A stretch of 64,000 nt of DNA from Chondrus crispus (Eukaryota; Rhodophyta; Florideophyceae; Gigartinales; Gigartinaceae). Location: assembly GCF_000350225.1 (NCBI RefSeq), contig NW_005179064.1, positions 1 through 64,000 on the forward strand, written 5' to 3'. Below are positions 44,712-55,080 of this stretch, one piece after another (position 1 is the first letter of the stretch; every line of letters begins with the position of its first letter). Both the position numbers and the translations under genes were made by a program. The notes beneath the pieces are model-generated. The model did no database searches and was not told where the DNA came from. It was given only the letters and a program-made list of their open reading frames with translations.

Positions 44712-44827
44712 GGGCCCGGTGCCCGGTGCCGTTAGCTGGTGTCCCGCTTCACCCCCGTCTTCCCGATCGAAAAGGGTCTCGGTTGAACTGCGCATACACC
44801 CCTATCGCTGGGGGTGTTTATGCTACA

Positions 44828-47800
44828 TGCACATCTGCAGAATTTCACCGTGAGTCATGCTCTGACGGCAAAGGTGCCCAAACCGCGCTACGGAGGCGCT
44901 TTCAAAGGCGCCATGGTCGACTGTCGACCATGGCGCCTTTGAAAGCGCCTCACTGGGTGTGCGCGCGGCAGCAGTGGAGGTCAGGCTGAATACTTGGCCT
45001 ACTGCGAACACACAGGCCGTAACCCAAATATCGATCCAACTCGCGCTGCGCGATGCCACTTCGGAATCGGGTCGGAAAAATCGCAAGGTACCGCACAAAT
45101 GGCATTTCATGTCAGTGATCTCTGGCTGTCATTCGACATTCACGTCGTTTCAGCAGACGTTCCTATCCTGCTTTAGATCGACGACATGGATCTTTTAGGC
45201 CTGTACCTCAACGACCTGGACGACAGGCTCATTCACCCAGCATCCGGCCAACACGCAGTAGTCGTCCGCTGACATGGGCACCCGTTTGTTCTCTGGGACC
45301 CACACGTGTCGTGTATGCTCACTGACGTCGAACTACGACATCTCCATCGACAATTCGGACACCCGTCCACCGACAAGCTGATGAAGCTCCTCGAGAAGTC
45401 TGATATCAATACCATCGACACCGACACCCACCGCGCACTTTCGGAGATCGAACGCTCATGCGGCCCCTGCCATACCTCTGCCCAGAAGCCCCGCCGGTTC
45501 AAATTCACCCTCAGGATGACAAAGATTTCAAACACACTGTGTACACCGATGTATTCTTCATTGACAAAGCCGATACTTCATGCCGTCGATGAAGCCACTC
45601 ACTTCCAATCCGCCCGCTGGTTACCATCTATGTCTGCCGAGACGCTATAGAACGACCTTCGCATGTGCTGAATCGACGTGTATCTAGGCCCGCCTGATGT
45701 GATAGCACATGACGCTGGCAAGAACTTCATGGCCTCCGCCTTCCAGGCCAATGCCGACATGCTCCACATCCGGACAAAGTCCATCCCCGTCGAGTCCGCG
45801 AACTCAATGACAATAGTCGAGCGGTACCACTCGCCACTCCGGCGATCATTCAATATCATTCGCCAAGAGACTCCAGACCTAGACCAGCATGCAGCTCTGC
45901 AAATGGCCGTCAAAGCCGTCAACGACTCTGTCGGCACGAACGGCCTCGTGCCGACTCTGCTCGTCTTCGGCGCCCTGCCCCGTCTCGGTTTACCGACCGA
46001 CAAGCCGACTCCGTCAACGTACCAACGCGCAATTGCACTGCGCAAAGCAACGACAGCCATGTCCCGACACTTTGCCTCCCGACCAGTCCGCGACGCGATG
46101 AGGGCAAGAAACGGGCCGGTAGTCACCGACATCCACAACACTCCCATCTGTGCACACGTACTTGTGTATCGCCCATACAAGGACAAATGGGAGGGTCCAC
46201 ACTCGCTACTGGACGTCAGCGGTGAGGAAGTCACGGTCCTGCTGCCGTCGGAGCCGACCAAGTTTCGCAGTACTGTTGTGAAACCATTTCCTACTGCACC
46301 GAACGCGCAGGAACAAAACCCAACACCGTCGGATAATCCAAGTATGGATACCTCAGCAAACAGTACAACTGTCCAGGATACTCACGTCCACACCGACCAA
46401 ATAGAGATACCAGACGCCGCCCTTATATTCACGCACCATGCGCAGCAGCAATCTTCAGACAACACTCGCTTCGCATAGTCACGTACCATGGAATTCAACG
46501 GCCTCGTCGAACGATGCGTATTAAATCTCGTACCCGCCTCCGACACGGAGGGCCACCGCATCTACGGAGCACGCTTCTGCGACCATGCCAAGAACGAAGG
46601 CAAGCCAACCGCGTACGAAAAATCTCGTCTCGTCGTGCAAGCATACAACGACAAGAATCACGGCCTCCTGACCCACGCACCGACTGTGCAGCGCTCCTCA
46701 GAGGAGCGCTGCACAGTGGATGTTGAGAGTCTAAGCGCCTGCTGCTGGCACTCTGTTCCATGGACTCAGACCTGCAGTTCTTCACCCGAGATATCTCCCA
46801 GGCCTACGTACAATCAGAGACTCGAACCCAACGCGCGATCTTCGTGCGACCACCCTCAATCCTCAATCTCCCCCCTGGCACGCTCCTACGCGTCGATCGC
46901 CCGCTCTACGACATCCCGGAAGCCGGAATCCATTGGTTTCGCACCTATCACGCGCATCACCGCGATAAGCTGCACCTCACCCCGTCACTTCATGACCCAT
47001 GCTTCCTGTATACCCCATGTGGTATTTCTGGCGATCACCAGTCCGCCAAAGTAGCCCGAGGGTTTACCTGCCTACAAACCGACGACACAGCAACCGCCGG
47101 AAACCCCGCCTACGTCAAGCTCGAAGCCTCCTCATCTACACGTTTTGATGGCAAGAAACCGCAAATGTTGAGAGAAGGCGGCACAGTTTCCTTCAACGGC
47201 GACGAAATAAGCTTGCGCGACGGCATCTACACGCTTGCGCAACCATACCACCTACAAAAGCTGGAAAGTATCACAGAAGATACTGTGGACATGTCCGAAT
47301 TCGTCGCCCAACGCGCCCGCGGCGCTTACGTCGCAGCAGTGTGCCGCCCCGACCTAGCCTTCGCATTCGCGTACTGTTCCCACCTCGTCAACCCTGATAC
47401 GAACGCAGCCAAGTCGCTGAACAAGGCCATCCTTCGTGCAAAACAAGAAGTTCCGTTCGGCTTGACGTTCGTCAAGATTGACATTCCTTCGGCAAGATTG
47501 GCCGTCTTCGCAGACGCAAGCTGGAAATCCGGACCTGAAATCCTAACTGGGATACGTGATGGCGATGATGGACGACGAAGGAAACGCCAACGTCGTACAC
47601 TACACCAGCGTGAAGTCCAAACGGGTTACCCGAAGCGTGCTCGCAGCAGAACTGTTCGCGGCCGTGCACGCCTTCGATTACGCGAGCACCTTGCGCACGG
47701 CGTTGAACAAGATGTTCGGTAGGACCATCCCTCTGGTCCTGTACACCGACTCCAAGTCGGTGTACGACAGCCTCGTCGGAATGAACGCCACTACGGAGAA

Positions 47801-48057
47801 ACGGCTGCTGATCGACCTGTGCATGCGGCGTCAATCATACGAAATACGAGAGCTGAGCGAAGTACTGTGGATACCGTCTGCAGAAAACCCGGCTGACGCC
47901 ATGACGAAGGAAAACGCGTCTGGCGCGCTGATGTCGCTCATGCGAACGTACCGCATTCGGCTCTCGCCCAAGTCTTGGGTGGAACGCCCGGTGTTCAAGC
48001 TCGCGTCCAGCAAGACCGACCCCACCGCAGACTCTGCCGATCACAGAGAGCCCTGAG
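44828..48057 (+). other. Copia B protease to RNase H region
   Basis: Protease-like part about 44960-45200, then the pre-integrase zinc region (HLHRQFGH...CGPC, 45320-45475), integrase core (about 45500-46100), reverse transcriptase (about 46740-47110) and RNase H (about 47490-47900, ending in a typical SAENPADAMTKE-like tail). This is the normal copia order. It is part of a broken copy with several interruptions. Confidence 0.88.
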
Positions 48058-48313
48058 TGTCGTCTCAACCACCGGTGTGCGACTGTCTGTTCAATCATTG
48101 CTGAGCGATACAGCGACAGCGCTGACAGTAGCGCGGTAGTCTGCCCTCCAGGGCCCGTCGGCGCCAAGTAGCGGTAGTATAAGGCAGCACCCCAAGCACC
48201 TGCTCTCGAGAGAAAAAGAGAATCTTTAAGCACAAAACAGATAGAGTAAAGAAACTTGTCAAAAAACGCATTGGTCCGGGGCGGAGCCCAATCCGGATAC
48301 CGGTCATTCGACA
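48058..48313 (+). repeat. 3' LTR of Copia B
   Basis: 256 bp, TGTCG...CGACA, followed by the duplication GATAG and then the right half of the MITE. It gives the uninterrupted version of the LTR at 15896-17732. Confidence 0.92.
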
Positions 48314-48486
48314 GATAGGAATGAAAGGGGGTAATACGCCTATACCCTGTTTCATTCCTATCGGACTGGTCCAGATACATATTTCTGTATCCAGATACAT
48401 ATTGCATTATGTATCTGGATAATATGTACAGTATCTGGTTATGTAAAAAATTTACATATACACAGCACCGATAGATAGGGGTGCTC

Positions 48487-49070
48487 TAAAAAAAGCCACA
48501 ACTCGGAGGCCAAGTCTCATTTCAGACAACCCTACGTCTCGGGGTGTCTATCCCTTCATAAGAAGTGATGTACAGCACGCCTTGTTGAAGGCATACCCTG
48601 CATCAGGTTTAGAGATGGCGTCGCACCTTGGGCTCTAATTCAAACAAGTGCGCATCAGCTGGTCGTCAGCTGTGAAGAAAAGGATATATGGCCATAGCTT
48701 GAGCTTGTCTCCGAAGAGCATGTATGCTGAACAATACAATTTCCTATGGAACGACCACTGCATACAACAATGGGGACAGTAAGCCTTGCGCATTGATCAT
48801 GTCAGAGAGGGAAGCAAAAACTAAAATTACACAAACATCCCAAGCTGCCTACGGAGATGCCATCTCAGAACTGGATTAGGGCTTGTGGTTCATTTGAGGA
48901 CTTCCATGAGTCACCGGCTAGCTTCATCATCCCTCTGTTGCATACCGTTTTGGCTGTCCCCAAGGGACCTGTCGAAGACATTGCGCAGGAGAGTCTACAT
49001 TTACAACGACGAAATAATAGTACAGATATGTCAGGAAAACTTAAAACTGAAACTCTTTGCTTTATGTACA
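48487..49070. other. Intergenic, nothing recognised
   Basis: Boundary between the transposon stack and the host gene island. It presumably includes the 3' UTR of the MED17-like gene. No repeat or gene was recognised. Confidence 0.5.
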
Positions 49071-51253
49071 TCACGAGTTGAAATGAAATTGATTGGCGTT
49101 CTCGACTTCAGGCTGTGAAAAGGGAAATTGCCGTTTTAAGGCAGAGCCTGCTGCTGGTGGCACATCCGCCATACCCGGTCCCACAGCTCTGGCGACGCTC
49201 AGATGTGTTGGTCGCTTTTGATGCGGGGATTCGACTTGCATAGCATCGGGCTTGCATGTGGGGTGCATATCGTCTTCTTCCGTTATCTTTTTTTCCTTCC
49301 CAGTGTCAACATCTCCAGCCACAAGCTTTCGTAACAGTGATTTCCAGGCATCCACACGACCAGGGCCAAACGCAGGAAAGTCCCGTATCTTGTGGCCATC
49401 GAACCATGCGGTTGCGAGTGGTATCTCATCCCCAACACCAGAACCTGTCGGCCATACTTTTGCCTTTAATGTATGGCCATTTGTCGGGGCATACACAATG
49501 ACCGTGAAACATTGTCGATCGACGTCGAAAAATTCTTCCTGTCCAGCTCGCGCCTCCGTTTCAAGAGCATCCAGCAGGCGACCGCAAAGAAGAAGACTCA
49601 AAACGGAAAGAATCTCTGGTCCGACAGGACACACGTACGAACGAGGTATGTCGTCCAGCGCGTAAGGAGGCAGATTCGGGCTGTTAGGATTAGAGTTAGG
49701 GTTTGATGCCTGGTGTGACGACGGAGGGGGAACCGCCGCGACCATTCGTCCTCTCGCGCCGGGGTCATCGGGGGCCGGAATGACGACGCCAAATGCGGGG
49801 AGGATGCGAACGTGTGCGTTATGCGCGTCAATGCCGCTGTTATTCATCCTGGAAATGGGCTCCACTGTGATTAAGGCACGGTCCGGACCGTCTCCGTCCG
49901 GGCTTGCCGAAAAGACGCGAACGCGAGACTCCTCGACGCGTGAAGTGCCTCTGGTCCACTCCAATCGAACGCGAAGCATATTGACAGGTCGAGGATCTTT
50001 TCAGTTTCTTGCATGACGCCGCGAATGATGGCAGCGTCAATCACGCGTTCCATAATGGTGTGAGGGGGATAGGAAAATACGGTGATGGTTTGAGAAAGGC
50101 ATGAGCGGATGGCGATGATTTGCAACAGGCTCGCTGTTTGCATATCTCCAAAATCATCGAGTACCGGGGAGTGGGGGTCTGTGTTGGTGTCTAGGGAGGG
50201 CGCTGTGCCGCCCAGGCGGGTCTTCTCGATTCGCAAAAAATCGCGAGGGCCACTTTGTAAGCACATAGTATTAGTTGTGCGCTCCGTGAGCAACGGTAGG
50301 GAGGGGGCCTCTTTCGCCATTTGGTCAAATGTCCTTCTTCGAAAAGCGGAAACTCTTGCGAGGCGTACGCGACGGATCACAGCTCGAATAGACTGATCAT
50401 CCGCTGAGCGCTCATTCTCCTGGACGACAGGGGCAGGGGTGACGGGGCGCTCCTCGTCCAGACCACTGACGGCAAACTTGAGATAGGTCGCGGCAGGAAA
50501 CTCAACACGAAGCACTGGAGCAACCTTGTCCTCTTCCACAGGAAGGGGGCCGGGCGGGTTTCGAAGTTGGGTTGAGGAGGGAGATTGGAGATCTGGTGGG
50601 CGCAGGACGGGAACGTAGTCTCCATCACCGACGTCGATTAGAGGGGTACTGTTAGAACGGCGTCTGACGCCATTGCAGAGTTTCCTTAGCGACAGAAAGG
50701 CTTCGCAAAACGCATTATCCTTTTCGATCCACTTCTCCAAGGCGTTAACCCTATCGAGCAGAAAGTCTGCACTTCGATTTGCAAGCCTCTTCTTGGCTTC
50801 CATCATACCGTGGCCCTCGCGTTCAGCGACAGTGGCTGCCTTGCGCGCGACCTTCGGCACGGTTCTCTTCAGTTCGAGCAGAGGCGTCTGCGCTCTAAGT
50901 GCTTCGATGGCAGCGAGAAACTGACGGAGCTCGTAGATGGAGCCGTCGACGGAAACAAAAGCTTTTTGGGCCCATTGCGCTTGTGTGTCGTGCGAGTCTG
51001 TGGCATTGGTCTCTGCGGATGCGGAAGCAGGGGCGCCCGAGGCGAGGGAGCGGTACACGAAAGCGGAGGCGGCGGCGGAGGTGCGGTCGAAGTGGCTGTC
51101 GGAGGCCGGGAGATATGTACCGTCGGAGAAGACCTGGTGGACGGGGGGTTTCCCGTCCGCTCCCGCTTCGACGGAGACTTGGAGTCCCAGGCGGCGCCGC
51201 TTTTGGGGGGTGGTGGGAGTGGGCGTGGTGGGGGCGGTAGGGGTAGTGGACAT
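49071..51253 (-). CDS. MED17: Mediator subunit 17-like protein, with one frame change
   Basis: Mediator links transcription factors to RNA polymerase II in the nucleus; MED17 is a core head subunit. The match is by pattern. It has an N-terminal SDGTYLP segment, then a helical LLELKR...MMEAKKRL region, then AFLSLRKLCNGVRRR followed by DVGDGDYVPVLR, VLRVEFPAATYLKFAV and IRRVRLARVSAFRRRTFDQMAKEA, in the order of the human MED17 blocks. The start at 51253 (MSTTPTAPTTP) is preferred over an upstream ATG at 51370, whose leader only translates the heptamer repeat. The frame from 51253 closes at 49871, but homologous-looking coding continues in another frame from about 49979 to 49071 (MLRVRLEW...). 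A single one-base frame change near 49985 is implied; no GT-AG intron fits there. The two parts together give about 725 residues, near the family size. A sequence error or recent decay are both possible. Confidence 0.65.
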
Positions 51254-51259
51254 GGCGCA

Positions 51260-51387
51260 ATGAAGCGGTGAAGGGTGAATGGCTAATGGTAAAGGGTAAA
51301 GGGTAAAGGGTGAAGGGCGAAGGGCGAAGGGCGAAGGGCGAAGGGCGAAGGGCGAAGGGCGAATGGTCAATGGTGAAGGGTGAAGGT
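51260..51387. repeat. Heptamer repeat GAAGGGC/GTAAAGG between divergent genes
   Basis: About 16-18 units of 7 bp. The core (GAAGGGC)n lies at about 51312-51363, with variant units AAAGGGT and GAAGGGT around it. It lies between the starts of MED17-like and Era-like genes. It resembles, but does not equal, plant telomere repeats (strand composition GGGTAAA rather than CCCTAAA). Confidence 0.9.
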
Positions 51388-51695
51388 GGGGGGGCCGAGT
51401 GGCATTGGAACAAAGAGGATTCAGAAGAGGAGGGAAGAGAAGAGGCTGAAAGGCGAAAGAGACAGAAAGTGGTATTTTGTGACGTGTGAGGGCGGAAGAG
51501 GAGACTTGAAAACGGCCGCGTTTTTTGATCCTACAGAAATTACTTTTCTGAAAATTAAGTTGCGCGTCGTCAGGCCGCTCCTCATCTTGGGATCAAATCT
51601 CCTCTCCCATGTGACATTTGTTTCTTCTTCCCCCTCCAACTCACAGTTATCTTCCTTGCGCTTTTCGGCTTCGTTTATTCCTGCCATCTGCAATT

Positions 51696-52826
51696 ATGAC
51701 TGCCTTCCTTCCGGCCCCTGCCCTCCTCTCACCCCCCCGTCGGTCACGTTACTTTTACACCCCATTATCTTGTGCAAAAACGGCTCCCCAGCCGTCCCAG
51801 TCTTCCCAAACTTCCCAGCCATCCCCCGTCGCCTCTCCCTCTCTCGCTGACACCCCCATCAACACCTTTTGCGGGTTCGCCGCCCTCGTCGGCCCTTCTA
51901 ACTCTGGGAAATCTACGCTCCTCAACCGTCTTCTTGGCCAAAAGCTCGCCATTGTTACCCCAAAAGTGCAGACCACGCGCTGCCGCATCGCCGGCCTCGC
52001 TACGTCCGACGCTACCCAAGTCGTTTATCTTGACACCCCAGGAATTTTCCCAGCCTCTTCACGTTTGGCCCGCGCTATGGTCAAGTCCGCCTGGAAGTCC
52101 GCCGCCTCTGCAGACGCCATCGCCATCGTCTTGGACGTTGCAGTCATGTTTCATGAAGGCCGCCGCCAGGACATTCGCAAGCTCGTCGTGCCGAAGGATA
52201 CAGAGACTGTTATGGCCCGCGTAGCGGAGAAGAGGATTAAGGGACATCAAGCAGAGATTAAGTTGTGTGCCAATAAGATTGACGCCGTGCCGGAGGAGGA
52301 ACGCCCGTTCGTTGAGGAGAGAATGCACGCTGTCATGGAGAAGACGGGGTTGGAAGAGGCAGGTGCACAACTGCATATGATGTCGGCCCGATATGGCAAC
52401 GGTGTGGATGAGTTTGCGACTTGGGTGAAGGAGAGAATGCCGATGGGACCGTGGTTGTATCCAGAGGATGACTTGACGGATATGCCATCGAGATTGCTTG
52501 CGGCAGAGGTGTCGAGGGAGAAGGCCTTTATGGTATTGAAACAAGAGCTGCCGTATGAGATTGCTATCGAGACGACCAGTTATAAAGACTTGGCGGATGG
52601 ATCGATTCGCATTACGCAAGATGTGCTTGTTGCCAGGAAGAGCCAGAAGATGATTGTCACAGGCAGAGGGGGTGCGGTCATTAAGGAGATCAGTATGAGG
52701 GCGAGACACGAACTCGCAGAGGTGCTTGGGAGCACCGTCCATTTGATCTTGACAGTCAAAGTGAGGGGGAAATGGAAGGAGGACAGGAGGCAGTACGAAC
52801 AATGGGGACTGGATTTCAATGCATGA
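51696..52826 (+). CDS. Era-like GTPase, organelle-targeted
   Basis: Era GTPases bind the 3' end of small-subunit rRNA and help mature the 30S subunit; eukaryotic forms act in mitochondria or plastids. 376 aa from ATG 51696 (a start at 51618 would add 26 residues). Residues 1 to about 50 are Pro/Ser/Ala-rich with MTAFLPAPALLSPPRRSR, a likely transit peptide. The GTPase domain has GPSNSGKS (66-73), the T-rich switch region (VTPKVQTTRCR), DTPG (113-116) and NKID (193-196). The C-terminal KH RNA-binding domain carries GRGG (323-326) in MIVTGRGGAVIKEI and ends LTVKVRGKWKEDRRQYEQWG, the usual Era ending. Intronless. Plastid or mitochondrion cannot be told apart here. Confidence 0.93.
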   Translation: MTAFLPAPALLSPPRRSRYFYTPLSCAKTAPQPSQSSQTSQPSPVASPSLADTPINTFCGFAALVGPSNSGKSTLLNRLLGQKLAIVTPKVQTTRCRIAGLATSDATQVVYLDTPGIFPASSRLARAMVKSAWKSAASADAIAIVLDVAVMFHEGRRQDIRKLVVPKDTETVMARVAEKRIKGHQAEIKLCANKIDAVPEEERPFVEERMHAVMEKTGLEEAGAQLHMMSARYGNGVDEFATWVKERMPMGPWLYPEDDLTDMPSRLLAAEVSREKAFMVLKQELPYEIAIETTSYKDLADGSIRITQDVLVARKSQKMIVTGRGGAVIKEISMRARHELAEVLGSTVHLILTVKVRGKWKEDRRQYEQWGLDFNA

Positions 52827-53170
52827 TGCGGTTGTGGAGAACGACATGTCCGATTACAGTCCTTCCTGAGACCGGGCAGATAGTAAGTAGGCTTGAGCAT
52901 TTTTGTTTACATAGATGATACTTTTGGTGAGCGCGAAAGTTCTCTGCACCCGCAGTTTATTCTTTACTTTTATCGCGTGGGGTCGCCATCGTTTATGCGA
53001 CGACCATGATCTCTTACTTCTCAGGCATTGGGATGCTAAATATGTTTCCTCTGTACCTGGAAACCCGACGCAAATTTGACATTTAATTTGCGAGCTCAGA
53101 TGTGCTCCACCCCTTCAAGCAACCACGAACGCACGGAGAGACGCATAATAGGATAGGATTACTCACAGTC

Positions 53171-54932
53171 ATGGCTTTCTGGAATATCCTTGAGAGTGAG
53201 CCGTGTCTTTCTGCGGCTTTTCTTACTGCCCCACAGTTCCCCCAATCTGCTTTCATTCCAGATGTGCCCCATCATTCGCTCTGCCCGGCGACTGCAACAT
53301 CCAGCCGGAACAACGGTGCAACTTTCCTTTCTCCACGGATGAGATGGCTCTGCTGTGCCTCCTCTGCCAACAAACGCCGCGCCGTTCTAGGAATCGACGT
53401 AGGCACTTCAGCGACAAAAGCGGCGCTTTGCTTCATCGATCAGAACGGAAGGCTCGGCCCAATATCTCGCGTTGCTCATGAAACACTCTCCTACGGCAAC
53501 CAGCAGGTCACACAGCGAGTGAGTGATTGGTTCGGAGCAGCCCTGCGGACGGGCAGGGAGGCGCTCGCCAACGCCCAGGAAGACGAACACATCGTCGCCA
53601 TTTCTGTCACAGGTACGAGCGCGGCCAGATTTCTGTGCACATTGCTAGCAGGGCGCGAGCCTCTAACGGTACGCTTCCATGGTGATCTTGTGTGCTTACG
53701 GCTCCTCAGGACAGATGCAGGACTTGATCGCCGTAGGTCCTTCCCCTCCTGCTCTTCTTCGGACAGAAGCTGTTCTCTACTCTGACGCACGCGCACAGGC
53801 CGCGGCCGCCTCTCTTTCGGCACAGCTTGGCGAGCGGGTCGACGCAACGGGCATCCTCCCTAAGCTCACGCTGCTCCCCCCACCCACACAGCAAGCTATG
53901 GCCTCGTACAAACTGCTACTGGGCGCTGCGGACTATGTTGTGCATAAGTTTTGTAAGGAAAAACCGACGGTGACTGACGCGACGACCGTCTCCACGACAG
54001 GGCTGACGCGTGGGGCGCATCGCGAGTATGATAGCGAGATGCTGCGCCTGGCCGGTCTAGGGCACTTCGAGACGTTGCTACCGGACATATTGGCGCGGCC
54101 GCAAGTGGTGGGACGCGTGAGTAAGTTGGTAGCAGAGGAGTTGGGGAGAGGGGAGATGGAGGGGATTCCGGTGGTGCACGCGGGAGGCGACGCGTTTAGC
54201 GCGACGGTTGGGGCAGGGAGAGAGGGGCGTGGGGGGGGGTTGTATGTGTATTGTGGGAGCAGCGGGTGGGTGGGAGGGAGCGTGGAGCGGAAGGGGTTGA
54301 AGGAGGTCGAGGACGGGGTGTTCAGGCTTGGACACGCGGGTGATGAGAGGTTAGAGGTGAGGGTGGGGAGCGTGGGAGCAGCAGGGGTGAACGTGAGCTT
54401 TGCGGGGGCAACGCTGCTGGGGGGAGTAGACGCGGGGGAGGTATGCCGACTGGCGAGGGGGGCTGCAGTGGGGGCGGGGGGGCTGAGTTATGTCCCATAC
54501 TTGGAGGGGAGAAGGTGTCCGAGGCCCAGCGTGGGGATGAGGGGGGGCTTGGTGGGGATGACGGGCGGGGTGGGACGGGAGGAAGTGGCGCGAGCAGTGG
54601 TGGAGGGAGTTGTGTTCGCGCTGGCGGAGGCGGGGGGCGGTGGTGCGGGAAGGGGCGTGCGCATGGTTGGGGGAGGTGTCGAGTGTGAGGTGCTTGTGAG
54701 GGGAATTGCAGCTTTGGTTGGTGGGGGGGAAGTGGAGGTCGGAAGCGAGGCGAAGGGTGTAGGGATTGTGGGAGCCGGGCGAACGGCAAAGGAGGTTGTC
54801 GATGGGGAGGCGGGAGAGGAGTGGTGGAGTACGGAGAAAGTCGTGCGGGTTGGCGAGGAAGAGATGGGAAGGTGGGTCGAGGCGTTTGCGCAGTGGAGGA
54901 GGTCTGTGCAGGTGATGGAGGGACTCCTGTGA
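53171..54932 (+). CDS. FGGY-family sugar kinase, xylulokinase-like, two exons
   Basis: FGGY kinases phosphorylate sugars such as xylulose, ribulose or glycerol. Exon 1 is 53171-53612 and exon 2 is 53710-54932; splicing restores AISVTGQMQDLIAVG, the conserved motif (SGQMH in xylulokinases). The N-terminal phosphate-binding loop is GIDVGTSATKAA at about residues 76-87; the C-terminal lobe has GGDAFSATVGAG, YVYCGSSGW and MVGGGVECEVLVRGIAAL. About 554 residues from ATG 53171; an ATG at 53102 is in frame and the true start could be later. The first 70 residues are poorly conserved and may be a targeting peptide. Plants and cyanobacteria have a plastid-type member of this family acting on D-ribulose, which this could resemble; the substrate is not decidable from the sequence. 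The C-terminal half is extremely Gly/Val-rich and GC-rich. Confidence 0.82.
53613..53709 (+). other. Spliceosomal intron, 97 bp, in the FGGY kinase gene
   Basis: Begins GTACGAGC after ACAG and ends CTCCTCAG before GACAG. It splits a Gly codon (phase 1). Removal joins two frames into the family's conserved motif. This is the only intron I can place in the host genes of this window. Confidence 0.9.
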
Positions 54933-55080
54933 CAGGCCGGCACTAGCACTGCTGTCCGCAAAGCATGAATTCGAAGCGTGCTCGGTTGCATTCTAGCCAT
55001 GCATTGATTTTTCTATTTCTTCGAAACCCTTTCATCTCCGACCCTGCTGCTCCGCTTCCACTTGAACATCTCCCTTCGAC

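Larger units (their letters stand above)
30187..44827 (+). mobile_element. Element D: large DNA transposon, TGTAG termini, 5-bp TSD
   Basis: 14.6 kb including the nested D2. It begins TGTAGTATAA and ends TTATGCTACA (10-bp inverted ends with one mismatch), flanked by TGCAC at 30182-30186 and 44828-44832. The interrupted Copia B frame is continuous across the empty site, which confirms the borders. Contents: structured GC-rich left end (30187-30673), unknown plus-strand frames (30844-31783), a minus-strand gene remnant (32594-35012), a transposase gene (35253-40696, carrying D2), a second minus-strand remnant (40949-42454), palindromes at 42.9 kb and a tRNA-like motif near the right end. The ends are not direct repeats, so it is not an LTR element. 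The transposase has CMC-superfamily features (CACTA/Mirage/Chapaev), but a 5-bp duplication and TGTAG ends are not the ones I associate with CACTA. Confidence 0.8.
15896..48313 (+). mobile_element. Copia B: Ty1/copia element carrying four further insertions
   Basis: LTR-retrotransposon fossil bounded by TGTCG...CGACA LTRs and a perfect 5-bp duplication GATAG (15891-15895 and 48314-48318). Its own segments are the 5' LTR (15896-16026 plus 17597-17732), gag (17733-18961 plus 29877-30186), protease to RNase H (44828-48057) and the 3' LTR (48058-48313). Removing the Tc1, Gypsy and D insertions leaves about 5.28 kb, normal for copia. Apart from the insertions, the pol part is broken in several places. 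The two LTRs are clearly one family with modest divergence. It must be older than the Tc1, Gypsy and D copies it carries and younger than the MITE around it. Confidence 0.88.
15570..48486. mobile_element. PIF/Harbinger-like MITE split by Copia B
   Basis: The outermost layer of the nest. The left end reads GAGCATCCCTATCTGTTTGG and the right end is the inverted GATAGGGGTGCTC, flanked by TAA at 15567-15569 and 48487-48489. Only 15570-15895 and 48319-48486 are MITE sequence, about 490 bp together; the rest is nested insertions. The ends and the 3-bp TAA duplication resemble Tourist-type (PIF/Harbinger) MITEs known from land plants, whose termini often begin GAGCATC. No transposase is present, so it is non-autonomous. 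The right half also contains several GTATCTGG/CCAGATAC inverted copies. Confidence 0.65.

Noticed and set aside
44641-44720. A tRNA gene on the minus strand
   Set aside because: A-box and B-box matches are present but no acceptor stem or T-stem can be formed.
51254-51370. 39-residue extension of the MED17-like protein
   Set aside because: It only translates the heptamer repeat (RPSPFAL units).
51260-51387. Interstitial telomere array
   Set aside because: Units are GGGTAAA/GAAGGGC, not a known telomere repeat on either strand.
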